From contig DMPJ01000237.1 in the NCBI GenBank assembly GCA_003456035.1, positions 4,675 through 9,932 on the forward strand: a stretch of 5,258 nt of DNA. The letters are read 5' to 3'. Numbering within the stretch: position 1 is the stretch's first letter; every line of letters begins with the position of its first letter. The position numbers were made by a program, and so were the translations under genes. The notes beneath the pieces were generated by a model. The model searched no databases, had not been told where the DNA came from, and worked only from the letters and a program-made list of their open reading frames with translations. Shown in pieces: positions 1-5,258 of the stretch. Origin of the DNA: Planktothrix sp. UBA8402 (GTDB lineage: Bacteria; Cyanobacteriota; Cyanobacteriia; Cyanobacteriales; Microcoleaceae).

Positions 1-729
1 GAAATTGAATCAACAAGGCGCTATGTGATCGTGGAGCTAAATGCAGATGATATAATTTCATGCGTGAAGGTTGTAACTGGGGATGTTTTAGCTAAGTTTA
101 ATACGACAGGAACACTAACACAAAAATATCAAGCACGGCTGAAGCGTCGCAATCGTAAATTAGAACTGATTGCAGAGGAAGATACGATGGTCTTGCAACC
201 CTTTGTATTTCCAGATTTTAATCTGGCACTTGTTGAAAGTCCCATAAATCACCCAGCAGCAGGTCAACTGCTTCCAATTCGCCAAATATTTGAGCAGTTA
301 AGCAAACTTATCGGGACAAGTTTTGCAGATACAGGCCATGATCAAGATCGCAAACGAGGTGACGAACTTCATCGAATAGTTTGCCAAAATCTAGGATACA
401 AAAAGTACCAAGACGACGGACAATTCCCTGACATACGCCACCAACTTATAGAAATCAAGTTACAAACCTCTCCAACCATTGATCTAGGTTTAGTTTGTCC
501 AGATAGTACAGAACCTCTTGATATTCCACAGATTGAACAGCAACAGGTTAGACATTGTGATGTACGTTATGCCTTATTCTATGCAAAAACAGACGGTGAG
601 ACTGTCACCTTAACACATTTTTTTCTAACTACTGGCGAAAAGTTTTTCAACCGATTCCCGCAGTGCAAAGGAAAGACCCTGAATAAGAAGCTACAGATAC
701 CGTTACCCCGTAACTTCTTCAGCAACTAG
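1..729 (+). CDS. Type II restriction endonuclease, PD-(D/E)XK fold, 5' end outside the window
   Basis: Probably the restriction subunit of a type II system, cutting DNA that lacks the partner's methylation. The frame is open from base 1: eight codons (EIESTRRY) precede the first possible start, GTG at 25. That GTG has no Shine-Dalgarno and the protein seems already inside a domain there, so I treat the gene as running in from the left. Counting from the GTG (234 residues), the catalytic signature is PD at 135-136 followed by EIK at 143-145, giving D136, E143 and K145. E114 in GDELHR lies on the helix that normally precedes this core, and a hydrophobic strand (VRYALFY, 180-186) follows it. The C-terminal part is rich in basic and aromatic residues. 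It converges on, and overlaps by 27 bases, a DNA adenine methyltransferase gene, which is the main support for the role. I cannot place it in a named enzyme family or give a target site. A different nuclease of the same fold is possible. Confidence 0.72.
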   Translation, partial: EIESTRRYVIVELNADDIISCVKVVTGDVLAKFNTTGTLTQKYQARLKRRNRKLELIAEEDTMVLQPFVFPDFNLALVESPINHPAAGQLLPIRQIFEQLSKLIGTSFADTGHDQDRKRGDELHRIVCQNLGYKKYQDDGQFPDIRHQLIEIKLQTSPTIDLGLVCPDSTEPLDIPQIEQQQVRHCDVRYALFYAKTDGETVTLTHFFLTTGEKFFNRFPQCKGKTLNKKLQIPLPRNFFSN

Positions 730-2454
730 CCCAAAAGCATTCCAAATCATATTTTCTAACTCTATTTGAAGAATATCGGACTTAGGCGATGGAATACATT
801 CATAAACTTCCTTTGCCTTCGCTATAATTGCTTTGCTTAATGCCTGTTCTGGATTAGGCAAGGGAAATTTCTCAACATATTGTGTAATGTATCGTCGCCG
901 TCCGGCATAGAGTTTGTTGTTAAAGCTAGTATCATAAAATCGTTCAATAAAACTTGAATTAGCAACTGCCATAGCCAACCATAACAAGTCTAACTGTTCT
1001 GGTTTTTGGCAAGTAATCCAGTAGCAATCTCCATTTACAATAGAGCCACTTTGATCAAGCCAAAAGGTAGGTTCATTAGCAATATCACGAAAAATAAGTT
1101 TTGGCTGATTCCAAGCATCAGGATCTTGTGATACCCAAATTTCATACCATTCACGCCCAGCTTCCATCAAATATGTGCGGCTTTCAAGTACAACCCGATT
1201 TTTCTCCAGATAATTTCTGCTACAAGGATAAGCAGAAAGGTTCACTGCACGACGACAACCTTGCACATTTTCATGGGGATAGAGAATGTACTTAGGAGAC
1301 TTTAATTCAAGGGCTTTAAATCGTCGTGCAATATGATGTGTTGTTAGAGGTCGGAGGAGTTCAGGATACTCTACGGGAGGTAAATTGTGCCAGTCTGAAC
1401 GAATAAAAACCTTATCCGCACAAGTCTTAACCCCAACACGAATTTTGCCAATATCGCCAAAAGTTCCATAAGTATGTGAATCAACTATAGCAAGCCATTC
1501 ATTTGTTGTTTTAGTTGAAATACTCCATACTCCATCAAGTGAACCATTAGTATTAAGATTGCCATGTTGTACCAGAAATTTTCGACCATCTTTTACCTGA
1601 ACAACGCCATGATGAGCAAGCGCTTGAATAGGTGTTGAAACTTCAATTTTTGCAGAAGAATCAGTTTCATAAATTGAAGTAAAAATAGGCAAGGAATTTT
1701 GCTGATTTTTCCTACCCTCAGCCACTATAATTGCCGGAAGTACAGCAGCATCAAAAAGTTTAGTATCGCCTAAATCCCATACAGAATGAAGATTATACCT
1801 TTCAAGAAGCGATCGCCGAATTGATGCACCTGAACGGGTAGTCATAAAACGGTTGGAAACAATAATTCCGGCAATTCCTTCTGGTTTAAGCACTTGGGAT
1901 ATAGCAATAATAAAAGCATAGTAAAGATCAACTCGACCTGATAATTTAAACTGCTTGGCAAGGAGTTTGGCTTGATCAGCACCCATAATTTGAGTTCGTA
2001 CATAAGGCGGATTAGCAATAATTAGATCATAGGTATCAGGGGGATTTAAAATTAAAAGTAACTCGTTATCAATAAGTCCAAATTGTTCGATCACGAACTC
2101 AAGAAAATCCTTTTTCTTAAAATGTGTTGTCGCGTTAGGAAAAGTTTGTTGCACTCGTGTAGCCGCGATGTTGAGAGCATCCTGATTTGGTTCAAAACCA
2201 TAAACTTCGATCTCTAGTTCGGGACATCGGTATAAAAGTTGTTTCAGAAGACTGATCAGCAATTCCCCATCGCCCATAGCAGGATCTAAGATGCGTAGAG
2301 GTCGTCCTGTGGGGAAATCAATTAGAGTTTCAACAATATTCTGAGCAACAAAGTCAGATAAAGCCTTTGGGGTATAGGTTTCACCAGTTGCCTTTTCCTT
2401 GAGGACAGCCCCGTATCGTGCAGGTTTAGTGTGGTGTTCAAGTGCTTTTATCAT
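703..2454 (-). CDS. Type II N6-adenine DNA methyltransferase, TaqI/Eco57I-like (gamma-type motif order)
   Basis: Transfers a methyl group from S-adenosylmethionine to N6 of adenine in a specific DNA site, protecting the host from the convergent nuclease. The 583-residue protein has the motif order of gamma-type enzymes. Motif X is around TGETYTPKALSDFV (23-36). The SAM-binding motif I is ILDPAMGDGELL (55-66). An acidic strand end, YGFEPN (85-90), fits motif II. The catalytic motif IV is IIANPPYV (145-152). About 380-530 resembles the TaqI-like target recognition domain, with YILYPHENVQG (389-399), a FRD segment (455-457), NGDCYWIT (474-481) and FNNKLYAGRRRYITQY (511-526). The length is usual for type II adenine methyltransferases with their own recognition domain. 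The ATG at 2452-2454 is preceded by a good Shine-Dalgarno. No helicase or nuclease domain is fused, so this is not a type I, type III or Eco57I-like bifunctional enzyme. The target sequence is not readable from the protein. Confidence 0.9.
   Translation of the reverse strand: MIKALEHHTKPARYGAVLKEKATGETYTPKALSDFVAQNIVETLIDFPTGRPLRILDPAMGDGELLISLLKQLLYRCPELEIEVYGFEPNQDALNIAATRVQQTFPNATTHFKKKDFLEFVIEQFGLIDNELLLILNPPDTYDLIIANPPYVRTQIMGADQAKLLAKQFKLSGRVDLYYAFIIAISQVLKPEGIAGIIVSNRFMTTRSGASIRRSLLERYNLHSVWDLGDTKLFDAAVLPAIIVAEGRKNQQNSLPIFTSIYETDSSAKIEVSTPIQALAHHGVVQVKDGRKFLVQHGNLNTNGSLDGVWSISTKTTNEWLAIVDSHTYGTFGDIGKIRVGVKTCADKVFIRSDWHNLPPVEYPELLRPLTTHHIARRFKALELKSPKYILYPHENVQGCRRAVNLSAYPCSRNYLEKNRVVLESRTYLMEAGREWYEIWVSQDPDAWNQPKLIFRDIANEPTFWLDQSGSIVNGDCYWITCQKPEQLDLLWLAMAVANSSFIERFYDTSFNNKLYAGRRRYITQYVEKFPLPNPEQALSKAIIAKAKEVYECIPSPKSDILQIELENMIWNAFGLVAEEVTG
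1809..1816. repeat. HIP1 octamer inside the methyltransferase gene
   Basis: GCGATCGC, followed by C, is the highly iterated palindrome of many cyanobacterial genomes. It is the only full copy in the 2.4 kb restriction-modification part of the window. Confidence 0.9.
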
Positions 2455-2460
2455 AATTTA

Positions 2461-2467
2461 CCCTTCT
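2461..2467 (-). promoter_or_regulatory. Shine-Dalgarno of the methyltransferase gene
   Basis: On the - strand AGAAGGG lies six bases before the ATG at 2454. It supports this start over later in-frame candidates. Confidence 0.6.
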
Positions 2468-2482
2468 GCCTAACTGCTACTC

Positions 2483-2511
2483 ATAGTCATCTATTTTATC
2501 TGCAATGTCAA
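2483..2511 (-). promoter_or_regulatory. Candidate promoter of the methyltransferase gene
   Basis: The - strand carries a perfect -35 hexamer TTGACA (2506-2511). With a 17-base spacer, the -10 would be GACTAT (2483-2488), which matches the consensus at only three positions. A better -10 by sequence, TAAAAT (2493-2498), sits only seven bases from TTGACA, so the two cannot work as a standard pair. The position, 30-55 bases before the start codon, is right for a promoter. No operator-like palindrome for a controller protein is seen here. Confidence 0.4.
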
Positions 2512-2549
2512 TAGTCTCTCACCGCACAACCTGCTCCTAAGTCAGATGA

Positions 2550-2702
2550 ATCACCTTCGGTGGGCGCAAACTCCCTTTGAAACCAAATACAATCTTAGTA
2601 ACTGGAGGATTTAGTAATCAATTTATTGTTAATTTACCTCGATTTTTCCCTAGAGATACGATTGTTAGTATTGTGGAAAAACAGTTGAAACCTAAGAAAT
2701 AA
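2550..2702 (+). pseudogene. Possible 3' remnant of an unidentified protein gene
   Basis: A + strand frame stays open for 50 codons between a TGA at 2547-2549 and a TAA at 2700-2702. It contains no ATG. The translation reads like ordinary protein rather than noise: FGGRKLPLKPNTILVTGG at about residues 3-20, then a stretch with NQFIVNLPRFFPRDTIV (23-39), and a basic end, VEKQLKPKK. Only TTG (2577) and GTG (2673) could start it, neither with a convincing ribosome binding site. I infer the C-terminal end of a gene whose upstream part was lost or displaced when the neighbouring restriction-modification module arrived. I do not recognise the family. Because 50 open codons can occur by chance, confidence is low. 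Confidence 0.35.
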
Positions 2703-2706
2703 TCCC

Positions 2707-2752
2707 GTTGTTGGGCTTTAGCACAAAGATTGGGGGGCTAAAGCCCAACAAC
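2707..2752. repeat. Perfect 16-bp inverted repeat, probably a dispersed cyanobacterial palindromic element
   Basis: The left arm GTTGTTGGGCTTTAGC (2707-2722) and the right arm GCTAAAGCCCAACAAC (2737-2752) are exact reverse complements, separated by a 14-base loop. A GGGCTTTAGC/GCTAAAGCCC core flanked by short arms is, from memory, a frequent intergenic repeat type in filamentous cyanobacteria. That family assignment is from general knowledge, not from a second copy here. It begins seven bases after the argC stop as transcribed. Confidence 0.75.
2707..2752 (-). terminator. Possible argC transcription terminator
   Basis: The hairpin formed by the 16-bp inverted repeat lies directly downstream of argC on the - strand. 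Its stem is GC-rich in the middle. The bases after it (GGGATTATTTC on the - strand) give only a weak U-run, so it is not a classical intrinsic terminator. It may still slow or end transcription, or protect the mRNA 3' end, and would shield the methyltransferase promoter from argC read-through. Confidence 0.35.
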
Positions 2753-2759
2753 ATAAAAC

Positions 2760-3821
2760 TTAAGGATAGAAACACAATTGCGGTAAACCCAAGGTTTCTT
2801 GCCAACCCATCATAATATTCATACACTGTACTCCCTGTCCGGCTTGACCTTTAATTAAGTTATCAATAGCAGACATAACGATCACTCGTCCAGTGCGTTG
2901 ATCAACTTCAATTCCTAAATAACAAAGGTTAGTTCCACAAGCCCATTTTGTTTGGGGATAGGTACCACCGGGCAGAATTTTAACCAGGGGAGAATTGCGA
3001 TAAAACGCTTTATAAATGGTAATTAAATCCTCTCTAACTAATCCTGGATCGCGTAAAGTTGCATAAACTGTAGCTAAAATTCCCCTGACCATTGGAACTA
3101 AATGGGGGGTAAATTGGACTAAAATATCATGTCCGGCTAAGTCACTACAAACCTGTTCAATTTCTGGGGTATGACGATGATGACCACCGACACTATAGGC
3201 CCCGATTGAATTATCAGCTTCGGCTAATAACATAGGAACTTTAGCCTGTCTTCCTCCTCCAGAAGCTCCTGATTTGGCATCAATAATGGTGCTATGCGGA
3301 TCAACTAATCCCTGTTTTAATAGAGGAGAAATTGCTAATAAACTTGCTGTTACATAACACCCCGCACAACCAACTAATTGGGCTGTAGCTAGGCGATCGC
3401 GGTACAATTCAGGTAAGCCATAAACGGCCGTTGCTGCGATGGCTTGATCCGTGCGTTCTCCCCCATACCATTTTTTATAAATGTCTAAATTAGAAAACCG
3501 ATAATCCGCCGATAAATCTAATACTTTACATCCTTTTTCTATTAATTGTGGCGCCATTGTATAGGCTAAATTATTAGGTAGGGATAGAAAGACAATTTGA
3601 CATTTAGAGGCTATTTTATCAATATCAATAGGTTCGATCACTAAATCCACACATTCATTCAAATGGGGATAGAGACTACAAAAGGGTTTTCCGGCGCTAC
3701 TATCCCCGCCTAAATAAGCAATTCTGACCAAGGGATGATCCTGTAACAAACGCACCAACTGCACGCCCCCATAGCCCGACGCCCCCACAATACCGACGGG
3801 AATCCGTTCTGCATTAACCAT
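2760..3821 (-). CDS. argC: N-acetyl-gamma-glutamyl-phosphate reductase
   Basis: Catalyses the third step of the acetylated arginine pathway in the cytoplasm, the NADPH-dependent reduction of N-acetyl-glutamyl phosphate to the semialdehyde (EC 1.2.1.38). The 353-residue length is normal for cyanobacterial ArgC. The N-terminus has the dinucleotide-binding loop [18 protein letters not shown] (9-26). LDLSADYRF (101-109), [10 protein letters not shown] (132-141) and [14 protein letters not shown] (181-194) are family hallmarks. The catalytic cysteine is C155 in [10 protein letters not shown], and the basic and acid-base region is [10 protein letters not shown] (214-223). [13 protein letters not shown] (236-248) and [13 protein letters not shown] (317-329) follow, and the C-terminus QLCFYP is the cyanobacterial ending. 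The ATG at 3819-3821 has AGGAG nine bases upstream. Two features differ from the cyanobacterial ArgC sequences I remember. The active-site loop has Ala and Val where GCPGCYPTAS has prolines, and the segment before HRHTPE seems one residue longer. All reactive residues remain, so I expect an active enzyme. Confidence 0.97.
   Translation of the reverse strand: MVNAERIPVGIVGASGYGGVQLVRLLQDHPLVRIAYLGGDSSAGKPFCSLYPHLNECVDLVIEPIDIDKIASKCQIVFLSLPNNLAYTMAPQLIEKGCKVLDLSADYRFSNLDIYKKWYGGERTDQAIAATAVYGLPELYRDRLATAQLVGCAGCYVTASLLAISPLLKQGLVDPHSTIIDAKSGASGGGRQAKVPMLLAEADNSIGAYSVGGHHRHTPEIEQVCSDLAGHDILVQFTPHLVPMVRGILATVYATLRDPGLVREDLITIYKAFYRNSPLVKILPGGTYPQTKWACGTNLCYLGIEVDQRTGRVIVMSAIDNLIKGQAGQGVQCMNIMMGWQETLGLPQLCFYP
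3393..3400. repeat. HIP1 octamer inside argC
   Basis: GCGATCGC, preceded by G. It overlaps the codons for Y140-R141-D142-R143 in ArgC and supports a cyanobacterial origin. Confidence 0.9.
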
Positions 3822-3830
3822 ATTACCTAA

Positions 3831-3835
3831 CTCCT
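3831..3835 (-). promoter_or_regulatory. Shine-Dalgarno of argC
   Basis: AGGAG on the - strand lies nine bases before the ATG at 3821. It fixes [10 protein letters not shown] as the N-terminus. Confidence 0.75.
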
Positions 3836-3860
3836 AGAAAAATGACCTAACTTTTGCTGC

Positions 3861-3890
3861 ATGATAGCTGATTATGGAAAAGTTTGGCAA
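3861..3890 (-). promoter_or_regulatory. Probable sigma-70-type promoter of argC
   Basis: On the - strand a -35 TTGCCA (3885-3890) and a -10 TATCAT (3861-3866) each match the consensus at five of six positions, with an 18-base spacer. Transcription would start near 3854 and leave a leader of about 33 bases containing the Shine-Dalgarno. It lies wholly in the 96-base gap after the glycosyltransferase gene, so argC can be transcribed on its own. No ARG-box-like palindrome stood out. Confidence 0.6.
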
Positions 3891-3917
3891 AATGTTTTAA
3901 AATTTCTCTGGGATCTC

Positions 3918-5111
3918 TCAAACTCGAAAACCCATTTCCCCTAGTTCCTGACGCAAACGTTGGGCTTCTGGGGAGTTATTTTGTTCGTGTAATTCTATGG
4001 CGGCTTTAAACATCATTGAGCTATCGTTTAGTTGACCAATTTGTAGTAATAGGACTCCTAAATTTTGGAAGGTTTCGGCTGAGTTGGGATTGAGTTCTAG
4101 GGCTTTTTGATAGGCTGCGATCGCTTCTCTATACGCTCCCATTTCTCTCAAGGTCATACCTAAATTATAATAGGCGATCGCTAAACTTGAATCAATTTCT
4201 ATGGCGGTTTGATAAGCAATTTTAGCTGATTCTAGTTCTCCTTCTTGTTTAAAAATATTGCCTAAATTATTATAGGCTCCTAGCTTTAATTGTGGTATAA
4301 TATTAATATCAACTGCGGTTTGATAATGCTGTTTTGCTTGGGTAAATTGTCCCTGTTTACTATAGGCTATGCCCAAATGATAATGGAGTTCATATAAAAC
4401 CCCATCTTCTCCATTACTCGGTTGAGATAATCCTAATTTCAACAGTTCAATTCCGCGCTCTAAGTCGCCTATTTCGACGTACAAAGCCCCCAATTTACTC
4501 GCAGCATAGGCATCCGTTGGATGTTCTTCTAAGTAACGCTCCATGGCTGTTTTTGCCAGTTGCCATTTATTCCGTTTGGCGATCGCTTCGGCTTGGTATC
4601 CATAATGTAAAATAGAAACTTGGGGTAATGTTCCGATTTGCCATTGCGGTTTTTGGCGAATTAATTCGGTGACGCTATCATCTACCATGGCATGATAGGG
4701 ACGGGAAAAACAGATTTGGGGATGATTTCTAAATAATCGAGAAACTAAGGAATAAGGGGACTGACTGGCGCCAATTTCTTGTCTAATTAAGTTAACTACA
4801 ATTAAATTACGATTTTCCATAATTTGATGCAGTTGCGCCCCAATTCCAGGGGCTAAAACTTCATCCGCATCTAATACTAAAATCCATTGTCCGGTGGCAT
4901 AACTTAGCGCGGCATTTCTGGCTTTGGCAAAGTCATCACACCAATTAAAGGAATGAACTTTTGCCCCAAATTGTTGAGCAATTTTTGGGGTTTTATCCGT
5001 TGACCCGGTATCAACAATAATAATTTCATCAACAATTCCTTTAACACTATTTAAACATTTTGCTAAAGTTTCTTGTTCATTTTTGACAATCATGCAAAGG
5101 CTTAATTTCAT
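3918..5111 (-). CDS. Family 2 glycosyltransferase with C-terminal TPR repeats
   Basis: Likely transfers a sugar from a nucleotide-sugar donor in the cytoplasm; the acceptor is unknown. Residues 1 to about 180 form a GT-A domain: LSLCMIVKNEQETLAKCLNS (3-22) binds the nucleotide, VDTGSTDKT (33-41) is the conserved turn, FAKARNAAL (61-69) follows, and DADE (81-84) is the metal-binding DxD-like motif after WILVL. The HYGY at 169-172 closes the domain. Residues about 201-376 are five TPR units, starting near 201, 239, 278, 312 and 345, with the clearest at 312-344 (YYNLG, AIAAYQKALELNPN). TPRs normally bind proteins, perhaps the acceptor or a partner complex. The combination is common in cyanobacteria and resembles the SunS/beta-4-glucosyltransferase-like branch. 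No signal peptide or membrane helix is seen. The ATG at 5109-5111 has an AT-rich leader without a Shine-Dalgarno, but MKLSLCMIVKNE is the typical family N-terminus. It lies upstream of argC on the same strand with a 96-base gap. Glycan or protein glycosylation is possible; a role in arginine synthesis is not suggested. Confidence 0.9.
   Translation of the reverse strand: MKLSLCMIVKNEQETLAKCLNSVKGIVDEIIIVDTGSTDKTPKIAQQFGAKVHSFNWCDDFAKARNAALSYATGQWILVLDADEVLAPGIGAQLHQIMENRNLIVVNLIRQEIGASQSPYSLVSRLFRNHPQICFSRPYHAMVDDSVTELIRQKPQWQIGTLPQVSILHYGYQAEAIAKRNKWQLAKTAMERYLEEHPTDAYAASKLGALYVEIGDLERGIELLKLGLSQPSNGEDGVLYELHYHLGIAYSKQGQFTQAKQHYQTAVDINIIPQLKLGAYNNLGNIFKQEGELESAKIAYQTAIEIDSSLAIAYYNLGMTLREMGAYREAIAAYQKALELNPNSAETFQNLGVLLLQIGQLNDSSMMFKAAIELHEQNNSPEAQRLRQELGEMGFRV
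4117..4586. repeat. Three HIP1 octamers in the glycosyltransferase-TPR gene
   Basis: GCGATCGC occurs at 4117-4124, 4174-4181 and 4579-4586. The first two are 57 bases apart, in codons for Ala-Ile-Ala segments of the TPR region. The third lies between the glycosyltransferase and TPR parts (EAIAKR). This density is typical of resident cyanobacterial genes. Confidence 0.9.
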
Positions 5112-5144
5112 AAATATAAATTTGGTTATTTAGTAGATAGAAGG

Positions 5145-5165
5145 ATTTGTAGGGGCGGGTTCTGT
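5145..5165 (+). repeat. G-rich repeat element, copy 1
   Basis: The 21-base unit beginning ATTTGTAGGGG, followed by CGGGTTCTGT, matches the copy at 5238-5258 in 19 of 21 positions. Its core GTAGGGGCGGGTT is also repeated in inverted, imperfect form at 5199-5210. It lies 34 bases upstream of the glycosyltransferase start, so it may fall in that gene's promoter or leader. Confidence 0.65.
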
Positions 5166-5210
5166 ATTGATTTCTGTTTCCCGCAGATAATCTTGAAAAA
5201 CCCGTCCCAC
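5149..5210. repeat. Imperfect inverted repeat (hairpin) built from the G-rich element
   Basis: GTAGGGGCGGGTT (5149-5161) can pair with AACCCGTCCCAC (5199-5210): twelve pairs, one of them G-U, with the A at 5151 bulged, around a 37-base loop. This is the layout of a small non-autonomous element with decaying terminal arms. GC-rich arms of this type flank short intergenic elements in many cyanobacteria; that is general knowledge and not shown by this window. Confidence 0.55.
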
Positions 5211-5237
5211 TCCGCCTCAATATGTCATCAGTTTATC

Positions 5238-5258
5238 ATTTGTAGGGCCGGGTTCTCT
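5238..5258 (+). repeat. G-rich repeat element, copy 2, running off the right edge
   Basis: The unit ATTTGTAGGGC, followed by CGGGTTCTCT, is a direct copy of 5145-5165 with two differences, both G to C. The starts of the two copies are 93 bases apart. The element probably continues beyond the window, where a matching inverted arm would be expected. Confidence 0.6.

Larger units (their letters stand above)
2455..2759. other. Intergenic region between the methyltransferase start and the argC stop
   Basis: This 305-base gap has no complete gene. From left to right it holds the methyltransferase Shine-Dalgarno and promoter (2461-2511), a short stretch with no recognisable content (2512-2549), a start-less + strand open frame that looks like the 3' end of a lost gene (2550-2702), and a perfect inverted repeat next to the argC stop (2707-2752). 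No tRNA or other RNA gene was recognised. Confidence 0.7.

Noticed and set aside
1101..1295. A 64-codon + strand frame inside the methyltransferase gene
   Set aside because: It is wholly antisense to a well-supported gene, shows no domain-like sequence, and has no convincing ribosome binding site.
703..2454. A bifunctional Eco57I-like (type IIG) restriction-methyltransferase
   Set aside because: No PD-(D/E)XK nuclease domain is seen at the N-terminus; the protein starts almost directly with motif X, and a separate nuclease gene lies next to it.
2493..2511. TAAAAT as the -10 paired with TTGACA upstream of the methyltransferase
   Set aside because: The spacer is only seven bases, far too short for a sigma-70-type promoter.
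2546..2614. A 22-residue + strand ORF starting at ATG 2546
   Set aside because: Very short, no Shine-Dalgarno, and in a different frame from the more protein-like remnant that covers the same bases.
3822..3917. An intrinsic terminator after the glycosyltransferase gene
   Set aside because: The region is AT-rich but I find no GC-rich stem followed by a U-run. It is better explained by the argC promoter.
5145..5258. Start of a CRISPR array from the two direct copies
   Set aside because: Only two copies, imperfect and short (21 bases). The 72-base spacing is too long, and the inverted copy between them fits a hairpin element better.

Overview
This window most likely comes from a cyanobacterial chromosome of moderate to low GC content. 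Five copies of the palindromic octamer GCGATCGC (HIP1, typical of many cyanobacteria) lie in the genes. The ArgC protein reads like cyanobacterial homologues along its whole length. G-rich and GGGCTTTAGC-type inverted repeats sit between genes, as is common in filamentous and colonial cyanobacteria. No species can be named from the sequence alone.

Left part (1-2454): a two-gene restriction-modification module arranged tail to tail. On the + strand is the 3' part of a PD-(D/E)XK-type nuclease gene whose reading frame is still open at base 1, so its start lies outside the window. On the - strand is a complete 583-residue N6-adenine DNA methyltransferase with NPPY and a TaqI/Eco57I-like target-recognition region. 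The two coding regions overlap by 27 bases at their 3' ends (703-729). The nuclease would cut unmodified DNA and the methyltransferase would protect the host sites. The target sequence cannot be read from the proteins, and no controller gene is visible.

Middle (2455-2759): a 305-base gap. It holds a plausible promoter and Shine-Dalgarno for the methyltransferase, a 50-codon + strand open frame without a start that looks like the surviving 3' end of a lost gene, and a perfect 16-bp inverted repeat just past the argC stop. Together these suggest a recombination or insertion scar at the edge of the restriction-modification module.

Right part (2760-5258): core-type genes on the - strand. argC (arginine biosynthesis) has its own promoter and ribosome binding site. 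Upstream of it, also on the - strand, is a cytoplasmic family 2 glycosyltransferase fused to a TPR domain. The 96-base gap and the argC promoter argue against strict co-transcription. The right edge holds two direct copies and one inverted, imperfect copy of a G-rich element (TTGTAGGGGCGGGTT type), which looks like a dispersed repeat.

The window shows no clearly undescribed multi-gene system. The most interesting items are the unassigned nuclease paired with its methyltransferase, the gene-remnant scar next to it, and the two repeat elements.
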